Shown here: positions 23,601 to 34,600 of the stretch, one piece after another
Position numbering within the stretch: position 1 is the first letter of the stretch
Layout: the number at the start of each line of letters is the position of its first letter
Source: Immersiella caudata
Lineage: Eukaryota; Ascomycota; Sordariomycetes; Sordariales; Lasiosphaeriaceae
Reading direction: 5' to 3'
NCBI GenBank assembly: GCA_030512335.1
Contig: JAULSU010000003.1
Coordinates: 4,402,001-4,466,000 of the forward strand
Length of the DNA: 64,000 nucleotides
Program-made: the position numbers and the translations under genes
Notes under the pieces: model-generated
Database searches by the model: none
Told to the model about the DNA's origin: nothing
The model's input: only the letters and a program-made list of their open reading frames with translations

Positions 23601-24137
23601 CCAACACACAACGCCATCCTCTCAACGCTCACCCTCCTCTCCAACTCTCTCCTCTCAGGGCAAAGTCTCCCTCCTTTTGTCCCCCTACCGAGACCCTACG
23701 AAGCAACGCGGCGCCTTCGGAATACCAGGCTTCGCAAGAACAAGAAGCACGAGTCCGCCTCATCCTCGGCTTTCTCATCAACTTCAAATCTCATAACAGA
23801 CCAGGCCCCCGTCGTAGAGCTTGTCTCTACCAATAAGACAGGTGATAAGGATGACGATGACGAAGAAGTCGAGCTCGGGGTCGAAGATGAGCGCCCCGCG
23901 CCAGGAAAAGAGAGGCCCCCCTCGAGTGCGCACCTCATACTCGATCCAGAGCTGATAGAACAGCCCGGGTATGCCGAGTTCACGGTGCTGCAGGTGTGCA
24001 CGACGCTGGTGTGCGATGACCTAGAGGGCCTAGTCAAGACGGTGAGTGGGTTGGTGGGGGTTGTGGATTTTAGCATTCGGGTGGAGGGTAGTGGGTCGAC
24101 GCTGGGGTCGAGCGGGGGGAAGGGAAAGGTTGATTGA
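20456..24137 (+). CDS. FUSC/ArAE-type multi-spanning membrane protein (BRE4-like putative ER transporter)
   Basis: Five exons, 20456-20652, 20716-21600, 21652-22574, 22636-22921 and 22973-24137, all with GT-AG introns of 51-63 nt, give 1151 residues. Each junction restores a natural hydrophobic or amphipathic sequence, for example V-P-V-M-G-M and M-T-M-T-S-G-Q-S-F-F-G-F. There are two membrane blocks, each of about five or six segments: residues about 66-290 (S-V-P-P-I-V-A-I-A-M first) and about 630-810. A long hydrophilic region separates them and a Ser/Glu-rich cytosolic tail follows. This two-block layout is that of the fungal putative ER transporter 6TM N-terminal / aromatic acid exporter family related to yeast Bre4, whose loss causes brefeldin A sensitivity. 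Substrate unknown. A 52-codon upstream ORF overlaps the start. Confidence 0.85.
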
Positions 24138-24709
24138 GGATTGGTAGGTCACTGTCACAGTTTGTTTCGTCCGTATCTGTGGTGGCGCTTTGGGTTGGAG
24201 ATATGGGAAACACAGATAGAAAATGGGGAAACTGCCATGTCAACGTGTTATAATACTAAAAGGAGATAGACGGATATACCGATACTAGTATTTGTACCGC
24301 TTCCAGTGCTTGCATGCTTCCGTTCCCGGGATTGCTGCCGATCCTAGTGTTGCGTGGTGTCAAAGCCAACCCCAACGCCAGACATGCCGCCACAAAATCA
24401 GTGTGCTCTGTTCAAGGCCTTCATTCTCTATCGAATTCTTGCCCACCCCCCTCCCCAGTCTATGAGCAAGTCTATCCTCTATGTCGAGTCTAGGTCCAGC
24501 GTCCAGGAGCAACCCTGTCCCACGCAAGCGTCCGCATGCATGTCTTTGCTGTATGTACACTTCCCCCTGCCTCTCTTTTCAGTGTGGTATATACATCCAC
24601 CTCCTCTATCAAGGGAAAAAATGGAAAATACCCCGTTGACGCCTCTCTGTCATCTAGAGATCTCTCTTTTTTTTTTCGTATAGATCTAGACATTTAGAGA
24701 TCCAAAGAT
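24138..24709. other. Convergent 3' spacer
   Basis: This 572 bp AT-rich spacer, with a T-run at 24668-24676, lies between the FUSC-type gene and the desaturase. Open frames of 60-109 codons show no domain. It probably consists of 3' UTRs. Confidence 0.5.
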
Positions 24710-25985
24710 CTAGTTCTTGCCCCAGATCAAAGCACCCGGCACATGGGGATCCGCCTCGACGTACTTGCACGTCTTCCAAGTCGACCACAGCTGCCCGATG
24801 AAACTGCGCGTCTCCTTGTGGTAGTGGTTCCCGATGACGGGCTTGATCGCCTCGGTGGCTTCCTCGGCGTAGTAGAAGGGGATGCGCCTAATCAACACAT
24901 TAGCAATCCACCTTTCTCTTCACGGCAGTCAGGGGTACTCACGGAAACAAATGATGAACCACATGCGTATCAATAATCCCATGGAACAAATGCCTCCCCA
25001 CAAACCCAAAGTCTCTGTCCACCGTGGCCAACGCCCCCTTGACAAACGTCCAGCTCTTGGCATCAAAGTGGTGCACATCCGGATGGTTGTGGTGCAGATA
25101 CGTAATAGCCACCAGCCAGTGATGCACCCAAAAGTACGGGACGCCATACATGAGGAACACCGTCTTCCAGCCGACCACGGTAGACGCAAAGTACAGCGCG
25201 GTGGCGGTGAGCGCGAGACCGAGATCGGAAATGGCGATGAAGAGGGCCTCGTTGGAGCGGAAGACGGCAGAGGTGGGCTCAAAGTGGGAGACGCGAAGCC
25301 AGCCGGCGTCGTCGCGTTGCTTGGAGGCGGGACCGGCGGAGACGTTGAAGAGGAGGTACATTTGCCAACCGGCGAGCTGGTGGGCGACGAGCTTGACGAG
25401 CTGGACGATGGGGACGTCCTCGAAGAGCTCGGGGTCGAGGTAGAGGTTGGCGAGGCGGGGCTGCTTGTGGTTTTCCTTGGTCTGCGGGACAAAGGCCATG
25501 TCCTTCTCCATGTGGCCGGTGAAGCGGTGGTGGCGGTGGTGGGAGAACTTCCAGGAGAAGTAGGGGACCATGAGGACCGAGTGGGCCGCCCAGCCGACGA
25601 TGTTGTTGAAGGTTTGGTGGAGCGAGAAGGCGCCGTGGCCGCACTCGTGGGCGAGGATCCAGAGGCCGGTACAGAAAAGGCCTTGGAGGTAGCCGTAGGC
25701 GATCCAGGCGGCCCAGCGGAGGGGGGTGTTGGCGATGGCGGGGATGTAGGTCAGGGCCGCCCAGCCGAGGGAGGTGATGAGGGCGAGATCGCGGACGACG
25801 TAGCTCATGGAGCGGAGGACCGACGGCTGGAAGCAGTGCGCCGGGATGGCATCGCGGATTGTCTGGATGTCGGGGTACTGCGGCTCCGAGGGCGCCTCGA
25901 GGTTGAGCTTGGCCGCGCCAGCGCTGCCAGCGGCGGCCTCACGCCGCTTCACGGCCGTCGTGGTTTGCGTCGCTGCGGGCGCCAT
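24710..25985 (-). CDS. fad2: Delta-12 (oleate) fatty acid desaturase, FAD2 family
   Basis: Exons 25985-24943 and 24887-24710 are joined across a 55 nt intron (GTGAGT...GATTAG) for 406 residues. The junction gives H-L-F-P-R-I-P-F-Y-Y-A-E-E-A, exactly the conserved sequence after the third His box. The three His boxes that hold the di-iron centre are H-E-C-G-H (113-117), H-H-R-H-H (149-153) and H-V-V-H-H (341-345). Hydrophobic segments before box 1 and between boxes 2 and 3 fit the usual four-helix ER topology. The enzyme inserts the delta-12 double bond in oleoyl lipids, giving linoleate, with cytochrome b5 as electron donor. Length and motifs fit fungal delta-12 enzymes; an omega-3 desaturase is the close alternative and cannot be excluded from motifs. 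A pyrimidine-rich tract lies about 170 bp upstream. Confidence 0.93.
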
Positions 25986-27942
25986 GGCTGGGAATATGGG
26001 AATCGACTTTCTTGGGGAATTCGATTGCTGCAGCCCGTGGGGGGGGAGGAGTTTGGCTGTCCTGTCCTGTCAGATAAAAGAGGGTGAAAAGCAGGAGACA
26101 GGCGAACACAGGCGGGTGAAAAAGTGAAAAAGAGAGGGAAAAACGGGGCAGCCGCCGTTTTCCCTTCCTCTTATTTTTTTTTCACTTTTTTTCTGCTGTC
26201 CCGGTCTGGGTCTGCCAGGGGAGTCAAGCAGCGCCAGCCGCAGGGGCCCCCCGAATCCACATCTTTCACCTCTGGTCTGCCGCGATTCCACCCAAGCGGA
26301 TGGCCGATGTCGCCTGGCGAGCCGCATCCATGCCATCTCAAGGACCAAGGTTGTTGGTGTTTAAGATTGGCAGCAACCCTAGCACGCCACCGCGCATGGC
26401 ACGGCGTTGAGACTCGAAGCCCCCCAAAACTCCACCGATATCTTCCTCTCCCAGTCTTTTCTCCTCCTCCCCCATCTTCCCCTCGTATCCATTGGCTTTG
26501 GTCTCATTGTCTGCATCTTTAGGCACCTATCATAGCACGTCCATTAGCTAGCTGCTCTCCGCAAAAGGGGTCACTCCAGATTAAAAAAAAAAAGGGTGGC
26601 GGAGAAAAGGCGGCTGCAAGAAGGGTCCACTAGCGCAATAGCCAGGCCTGCAGGGGTCGAGCCAAAATGTTGACAGGCTTGGCATCGTTGCTAACAATCA
26701 ACCCGCCTTCCAGCGATGCAATCTGTTAGCGCCGGCCCCTTATCGGTAATCTCAACCGAGTCGTGTCCTCAACAACCAGAAAATTCCCATGTCGCCTAGC
26801 GTTTGACCTAATGCGCTAGCGCTGTCTCTGCGGATCTCACACAGGACCCAGAACTTTAACCCTCCCTGCATATCCGTATTTCCCATGCCTTTCTCCTCGG
26901 TTTTGCCTCCTTGGCCACATTTATCTGCGACACGGCCTGGTCTTTTCCAGAAGTCCGGACCTTCGGGAGAGGCGTGGCTGCTATGCTTTCGGTACCGCAC
27001 CATGGGATTCCTGAGTTTGTGTATCGAATGGCGGAGCCGTCAATCTGTTTCATGGACCAGGAGGCAGGCACAGCACAGTGAGGTGCACGTGGGACCGAAA
27101 CCCGGCCGGCGTTCGCACACGATGGATGTCGCCATATGTTCTGTTCCTCTCTTTACCGCCCAGTACATACATCCGCTTTCGCCTATCATCTCGCTTTTGT
27201 CTTCCTACCTGCAGACAAGCAAGGTGAGTAAATCTCTCAAAGCTTTTCTCAAAAACCGGCCACACCTCCTCCAACTAGGAGAAGGGTGGGAAGAAACAGA
27301 AAAAAGGCAAACGCAAAAATAAAAGAGAACGCCTCATTGACCCATCAACCAACCAATTCATGTTTGCTGTTTTCCCTTGGTCGTGTGCCCCATGTCCCAG
27401 ATCACTCGTCTTCGTTCCAATCCATTTGCCATTGCACCAGAAAACACATCGCCTGTTCGTGATAAACGAACTTGGACCCAAGCTGCCACTAACCCATAAA
27501 ACACAAGAAAAACCGACACTCCAACATCCGCACCGTCATAAGAGTCGTCAGCCACAGCCCTCATTTTGATCATCCCTGCAAGTCGTGCGATTTTTGTGCC
27601 GTGTGGAACCAGATGTGCTAAACATGTGGCATGGGCATTCCATATATCAGGTAAATTGAAGACCATCTCGGAAATGGGCGACGTCATGAGACCCACACCG
27701 AACGAGAGAGGCGCTGGCCGACACCATGACTTGAACCCACACCGAGATTTTATAGACAAGAGGCCGTCCCAGTTGCCGAAGGTGAGTCGTTGTACAGTTG
27801 AGAAAAGAAAGAGCCAGAACAAAAACGGGTATCATATCGTCTGTGCGTGCTAGTGACTGAGAACCAGAATTCATAAGTTGGAGCCGGGCTAAGAAGTTGG
27901 AGCTGCTGTGAAAGAACTTGTAGGTTCGCCGATTGTCATTCT
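25986..27942. promoter_or_regulatory. Upstream region of the desaturase and 3' flank of the regulator gene
   Basis: This 1.96 kb stretch should hold the desaturase promoter at its left end and the 3' UTR of the zinc-finger gene at its right. Open frames up to 154 codons on either strand have no domain. A GCAAG|GTGAGT-like donor at about 27221 on the plus strand suggests that a spliced noncoding or UTR transcript is possible, but no coding exon pairs with it. Confidence 0.45.
26158..26202. promoter_or_regulatory. Pyrimidine tract upstream of the desaturase
   Basis: About 45 bases are almost entirely C/T on the plus strand, including runs of nine and seven T, so the desaturase sense strand is A/G-rich here. 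Such tracts can favour nucleosome-free promoters or 5' UTR control in filamentous fungi. Position is about 170-215 bp before the start codon. Confidence 0.35.
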
Positions 27943-30900
27943 TCATTCGAGATTCAAGACAGACTTTTCTGCGCGAGCACGCATGTGATTGGCGTGGGTT
28001 TCGAGACATGAAGTGATGAGCCGAGTCACTGGGCGTCCATGTCAGTACTTGGCCAAAGGAGACTGCTGTTCAGTGTTGCTTACCAGGCCATACGGTTGCC
28101 TTCTCAAACATGTAGGCTGTGACTCTCAAAAGCTTTGCGGCAAATCCAGCATGGTCATCCATCTGTTGTTGCCTCCCATCCATGCCGCTCATGCCTCCGA
28201 GGCCACCAGAAGACATCTCGAGGTTCATTTTCATTTGGGCGCTCTGGACGATCTCCTGGATTTTGCTCAAGAGCTTCACATCTTCGTCCTCGAGCAACAT
28301 GATTGCCGGGACTTGAGTGAGGTCAACCTCGTCCTGGCCGAGAATCCCGAGATACTTGCCGACACGATCCTGCAGCGTCGCGACCCACTCGGCCAGGACT
28401 TGGGCACAATCGAAGGCGCACATGGCTGACTGCAGCGGAAGTTCACGGCTGGTCAAGTCGGCAAAAGTGACGCCAAGCTTGCCCGAGACGGAGAGAGACT
28501 CGGCTGCAAAGAACGCTGCTTTCCTGAGATGCTTCTCCCTCCGGGTTATGGACCGGTTGCCGGCGAGCTGCGACTGGGATTGCGTGGACTGACCCTGCTG
28601 TTGCGTCAAGGCAGGATTGATTGTGCTGGACAGCGGGAACTTGGTGGCGGCAAACTCGGGGGACGAGGATTGCGTGGGCGGAGAGTCAACAAAGAGCGAG
28701 CCGGCCGACACGTCAGAGGGATCTGTGACGGCGGACTCGGTGTTGGAACCAGGAGATTGCTCGGCGTGCTGCACGATTTCTGACCCCTTGGCCAGCTCCT
28801 CGGCCATGCCTTCCCAGTCCCGCTGCCAGAACTTCTCCTTGGATCGGGAGAGGTTGACGAAGAGACGGACGTAAGCCAGGTCAAGCAGCGGAACGGCATC
28901 GGCAGATAGCGGGCCCAGGCCGAAGGGGTTCGGGCGTTCCGCGCTATGGTGGGGGTTGGTCGCCCATGCCGCGTGCCACGCCCTGAGAGCGGGCTCTATG
29001 TGGCGATGCATCTTTTCCGTTTCCTCGTTGGTCCATATTTTGTTGTGATGCCGTTGGCGCGTTTCCCAGATGTAGTTATGCAGAGCATTGATCAGAATTA
29101 AACAGCCAAAAGTGCTGGGTTTCAAGTCGCTCTTGGGAAGATCGCTGACATTAACCGCCGACCCAAAGTTCTGGTGCCCGCTATTAAGAGCAAGCTTTTG
29201 CTGCTTCTCGTTCGTGCGGAGAAGCTCGCCCAAGGCCTCGTGAAAAGTCATCCGGTTATGATTAGCTGCCGCAACTCCACCTTTGGCCTGGAAGACGGCA
29301 CTGCTCTCTGCGGAGAAGAACTCCTCGTCCGACGGCAGATCCAACAGGACCTCCGAGTTCGTTAGCGCGGGAGTGTGGTTGTAGGCCGACACGAGAAGGC
29401 TGGAGAGGATGAAGACGGCGTAGAGGGTACGCTTCCGCTCTTCCACGGCCCTCCAGCGAAGCCACTCGGCCTGGTCGTCAGCATCGTTCCGGGCGGACCC
29501 GTTCCAATTACCATCTGTATCCGCCATCTCGACTTCCCTTGATGCTTCGACTCGCACTGGGCGCAACAGCTCCGCCCCTTGCGCGAGACTTACCAGGGCG
29601 GCAGCATGAGTCGACGCAATCTCCCCGGATCTCTTATCTCCACAGTTGTGGCCGTACACGACATTGAGAAGCATAGCCTGAACTAACCACACGGGAGTCT
29701 CGACGACATTTTCCTGCTGCTGTGAATTTGGGTCCGACAGGGGAGTTCGTCTGAAGTCTGCCTTTCTTACGGTCGCTTTCCTTCTCTCGTCGAGATACAG
29801 CTGAATCATCTTCTTGGCCATTCCAAACAGATCCATAGACGTCTGATGCTCCAGCTCAAAAAGGGACCCAATTGCCGCCATGGAGAGAAGTAAACACCCG
29901 CTCCCGCTAATACCGCCGCTGCTTCGTCCGTTAGCTGTTTGCGCCGATATCTCGAACGATAGCGTCGGTACGTGGATGAACGGGAGGTGGGGGTGAAAGT
30001 AGCGCAGATAGGCACCGACATATCGTTGAAGGTCTGCGGTGCTCGGGACGCCGTTGCCGTGCTCGGGAGCGGCGGCTGTCGTTGGCGGCTGTGCGGTTAA
30101 CGGCGACGTCGGAGTGGCGAACGAGTATCTCCTGGCACCAAACTGGGAAGCCTGGGAGGCTGACAGGGCACCTAGGATGGCATTTCTTGTTGAATCAGTG
30201 ATTGTCGAGACGGGTAAGGTGCCATAATTACTACCATTCATCGAGGACGGCGTCTCCGGTCCGGCTCCGAAATTGAGCGCTTGATTGAGATTCTGGCCGC
30301 CCATGCCAGGGATGATTGTGGGACTGAGTGAACTCAAAGAGGGGGGAGGAGTTGAGAAGTAGGCGTCTCCCATTGCCTTGGCGGATGGAGGTTGTGGGGA
30401 CAGAGGAGCCCCGTTCAACAGGTCTGGAAAGACATTGCCGTTGAGATCGAGCGAGAAGGGGTTTGTGGATTGCGGAGGGCCCATGAGCGTAGGCTGCCAC
30501 ATTGAGCTCGACATGGAGCTTGACCCGACCGCAGATGCGTGGTGGTTTGACCCGTCGACCATGACATCGCTGATGCCGCTCTGGCTGGTGGTGCTGATCG
30601 CCGATGGGGAGGACCCGTCCACGGCGGTCTCGTTGGGACCGCTGTTGAATGACATTTGGTTCTCAAAGCCACTCAGCCAATCAAATCCGAGATCACCGAG
30701 TGCTTGCCCGTCCGACATGTCGAGCCCACGAGGGAATGGAGAGAGCTGGTCCACCGACATGGCCGGCGGCGAATCGCTGAGGTGGAGAGCGTTGGGGTTG
30801 ATGGTCGAAGCAGTCGAGGGCCCGAAGATCGAGTCGTAGTCGAAATCGCCGAATGACACGGGAGGAGCAGTCCTCAGGCTGTGGAAGTCAAGGCCGTTGA

Positions 30901-31697
30901 TGCCGTGGGTCTCCAGCTTAGGGAGCCCATGGGGCACCCCGCGCTGCATCAGGGCAGAAGCCATGCCGTAGCCGTGGTCAAGACCGTGCATTGGGAGCCC
31001 GACCAGGCTTGGGTGGCGACTATGGGTCGGCGGCATGCCTCTCGCAACGTGGACCTGAGCGTTGAGCAGCTGCATGGCACTGTTGTCGATGTGGCTTATC
31101 GTATTGGCACGAGGACGCATCGAGGCCGTAGCCGCAGCGGCATTGGCGGCGGCACTGGTGCCTGCAACACTGTTCTTCCGAGCTCGGCTAGCAGCTCCCG
31201 GCGTCGTCCCGGCCACGCTCTCCCGACGGTTGCGCGGGCGGGACGACGGCGTTGTGGTCTGGTGGAGCTTCTGCTGGTGTCGGAGGAGCAGGTCGCGACG
31301 GGCAAAGCACCGGGAACACTCGGGACACTGGAAGGGCTTCTCCTTGGTGTGTGATCGCTCATGGCGCTTCAGATGCTCCAGCCGGGCGAACGAGCGCTGA
31401 CATGTCCCACAGACGTGCGGGCGAGGCTTGTCGGTCTTGGGCGGCGGGAAATTGTTGGCGGGCGCCTTGGTGTTCACCGTGATTGTCGAGGCTTTGGACA
31501 GACCGGCTTCGTCAGTCACGTTCAGCATGCACACTTTAAACGTCGCAAGAGGGGAGGGGTCGCCTGGGAGCTGGCGAGGGTCGGCAGCACATACCGGCTT
31601 CGTCGCCCGTGGGAGCAGCACCGCCAGCAGTCGCGGAGGAAGCGGAATTGGCCATGGCCGCGTCAGCCTTGTTGCCAGCTTCACTTGACACGGTCAT
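27943..31697 (-). CDS. C2H2 zinc-finger transcription factor with fungal_trans domain (Adr1/Klf1-like architecture)
   Basis: Three exons are proposed: 31697-31595, 31506-28084 and 28028-27943, for 1203 residues. The first intron (GTATGT, CTGAC branch, CGAAG) separates MTVSSEAGNKADAA... from the DNA-binding region. The second (GTAAGC, TACTGAC, CCCAG, 55 nt) replaces a three-residue end (K-Q-H-stop) by W-P-V-T-R-L-I-T-S-C-L-E-T-H. Two zinc fingers lie at 67-87 (C-x2-C-x12-H-x3-H) and 95-116 (C-x2-C-x12-H-x4-H), linked by T-K-E-K-P. A long Ser/Pro/Asn-rich, probably disordered region follows. The fungal_trans-like domain begins near 560 (Y-L-R-Y-F-H-P-H-L-P-F-I-H) and runs to about 1180. Proteins of this architecture are nuclear regulators of carbon, lipid or developmental genes; the targets here are unknown. 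Its neighbour, a desaturase on the same strand, is a possible but unproven target. Confidence 0.85.
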
Positions 31698-34600
31698 TGT
31701 CCACGAAGGCGAGCGTAGGAATTTAGGAGCGGGAGCTGGGGCGACGACTTTTTGCGGTGGGACGAAGGGACGAGGAGGAAGCAGGCAGAGCCAGAGGGTG
31801 GTAGAGGGATGGAGAGCGACGAAGGAGACAGGCGACAGCGGCAGCGGCAGCGGAGCGGGCGGTGGGGAGCAGCAAGCTACTGAAGAGGGAGAGGCGAGGA
31901 GGGGTTCGAAGCGGTCGTCGACAGTTGCATGCTATCTCGACGCAATCGCTAAAAGGCCGCTGGTTGTCGTTCAGAGCGCGCTCTCTTCTTTCTCGACAAG
32001 CCGGGCGTCCACGATTCGCATCCCACTTCACGAATCTCGACAGGAGTTGAGCGGTTGCGTGGTGTGCAAGAGGGTGGTGCGCTCCTGTGGTTGCAAAGGA
32101 GTGGAAATGGCTAGCCTGAGAGGCGGGCTGGGAGGGAGGTCTGTGTGTGGTCTGTGTTCTGGGGTCTGTGTAGAGGGCTCTTGGTCTGGGTTGCCCGAAG
32201 CGGAGCGCTACGGTGGGATGGCGAAATTGGAGTGCAACTTGCTGCCCGCCAGTGTCAGTCGCCCGCAGCCAGACCTTGCAAGAACGACCGACAAGTCCAA
32301 GGAAGCCCGGGGCCTCGGCGGGGCCAGTGACTACAAGCGCACAGTGCGGACTTCTGCAATGCGACGCGGCGCTATCCGCACTGGGCCCTGGCCGAGCCGG
32401 GCGGTGCACCCTTGTCTGGCGCGAGGAACAGGGAGCAACCAGGGCCTGCAACACCCATTGCGCGAGCGACCAAGATGGAGGAGGGTGGGATGGTACCGGC
32501 GAGATACCTCAATGGCGGAAGAAACAGGCCGATCACTGCGGCTTGTTCGCGTCCCAGATTCCGTCAATCTCAAGTCCACAACACATTTCTGGGTCGCTGG
32601 ACCCTTTCCGCAAACGGGCTATCGAGTGGCAGACGATGGGGTGGTGGAGCCTCCAGTTTCTGTTGCGCTCTGTCCAGTGACTCACTGGTCAGAGACAGCT
32701 TCCCTGAGAATGCGGCAAGCCGGTCAAAAAGCGGACCATCTGGACAGAAATCCACCACACACTGTATTGTATGTATGGGAGAGACAGGAAGAAAGCTATT
32801 TTCCTGTTGGGCATTCGGATCATGAAGACCGAATGCTGGTCACGGTGCGCATCAGAGATTACGCAGCAGTCCTGGGAGCGCGACAGGGTTCGGAATCGGG
32901 ATGAAGGACGGAGCTGGTCCTCGGCTTCTTCGGTATAATACATCCATTGGTGCCCTCGGTGCCGTCCTCGAGTTACTGATGGCCTGCCTGCCCAGCCTTG
33001 ATCTGAACGTTGCCAACTGCAACTTTTACAATTTTCTTTATGCCATCCAAAGTGAAGCCATGAACATGCCATACGGAGAATAAATCGCCATCATAGCAAA
33101 CGTCCTGCTATGCGGTCCTTCACGGGAGTTGCGATATTTCCCTTGGCCGGGTTCATGTACCTGTCAATGCGGCACTCCGAATGCGAAGCGGCATAGGAAA
33201 CATCATCAGGGCACCTCGGCTGCCGCCGCCCCAGCTGCCGACCTGGTGAGCACATTGCGCGCCGCAATGGCAAGCCATTCTCGCCTGATCCGCATTCTCA
33301 GCCTCTTGCTCTTCCCGCCTGCGATGTAGGCCGGGTGTGACGGCGAATTGAAGCAGCGGCCGAGAGCAGCCGCCATCACAACTGGCGGCCACCTACACAT
33401 GAGGCTCAATTTTTGGACCGCCAGCCGCCTGGCAGCCAGTCCGCCAGCGCGTCGCTCCAGGGGCAGTCGACGGCTCCCGTTCATCGCCGTCCGTCAACGC
33501 TTCCCGCGTGTTTACGCAATACGCCGTCACCCAGCGCACTAACTCCCGGTAAAAGGAACAAGCCGACCGCCCGGGCGGGTCAGCGAAAGAAAGAGATCAG
33601 CAGACTGAAGACATGCTCTCACGCGCTAGCGCACTGCGCGAGGTGCGAGGTAAAACATGTATTCATAGCACGGAGACACGGGAAACCACGACGGGGAAGC
33701 TGCGAGGAAGGGTGATGCAGCATCACCATCTGCAACTTGCCCGTTTCTCTCAAGTCTTTGCTGCAAGACGCAGGCCTGCGACACACCTCCCCAGCCAGGC
33801 CGAACCCAACGAGCAACAATGGAACTGGTGCAACCAGCCGATCGAGCTGGGAGCCCGGCGAACTTGCACGAGCCTGCAGCGGTTTTGGCCTGGGCATTGC
33901 GGCAAGCCTTCGTCTGATTGCTCAGTTACGCCGCGGGCCTTGCTGCTCCCGGTCTAGCGCAAAGCGCCTTCCTGTGCCTTCTCACACTCTTTCACGTCCA
34001 CAGTGTCACGACAGATTCCCATACATGCCACCCGAAAAGCCAGCGAGCAGCAAACCTAAACCTCCAGTCTTTGATCTTGTTGCGGATCCGTTGAGCAGCC
34101 AGCACGCCGCCCTCAGACATCCGGGTTGAGAGTGCGAGCCCGGTATCAGCGCTGTCGTACTGGGTCTACGGATGTTTTCGACACTTTTCGTCGCTGCCCG
34201 CCGGCCACCTAAGTAAGGACGGGACTCCTGCGTAGCAAGGCGCCTTTCGACGTTCAAGGAGTCCCAGTTCCCAGTCCACATGGCGCTGCCGGCCTTTCCG
34301 CTTCGCCCCCGGCTCCGACCGCAACACAACCGACTAAACCACAAAACGGCGCCTCTTATTAGATTGTCGTATGGGTGACCTCCGATACCCGAGTTCCCAC
34401 CCCAGTTGCCGCAACCATATGTCGCTGTCTGTGTTTCCAGAACAGGCCTCAGCGCAACGCTGCCCATCCACGATGTTGCACTCGTGCGTGAAGGCGGCGC
34501 GTGTGTGTTTCCATCAACTGGGCATCATCGGCCCAGAGAAACAGTTGTGCAAGCCTCGAGGATTCGGCTTCCGGTCCCAGGTTGGGCCAAGGCGTCCATT

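Noticed and set aside
24882..26087. 401-codon plus-strand open frame
   Set aside because: It is antisense to the desaturase, whose three His boxes and splice are unambiguous. The Gly/Glu/Val-rich translation mirrors the GC-rich third positions of the real gene.
26885..27322. 145-codon plus-strand frame containing a GTGAGT donor
   Set aside because: No acceptor leads to a convincing second exon and the translation resembles no family.
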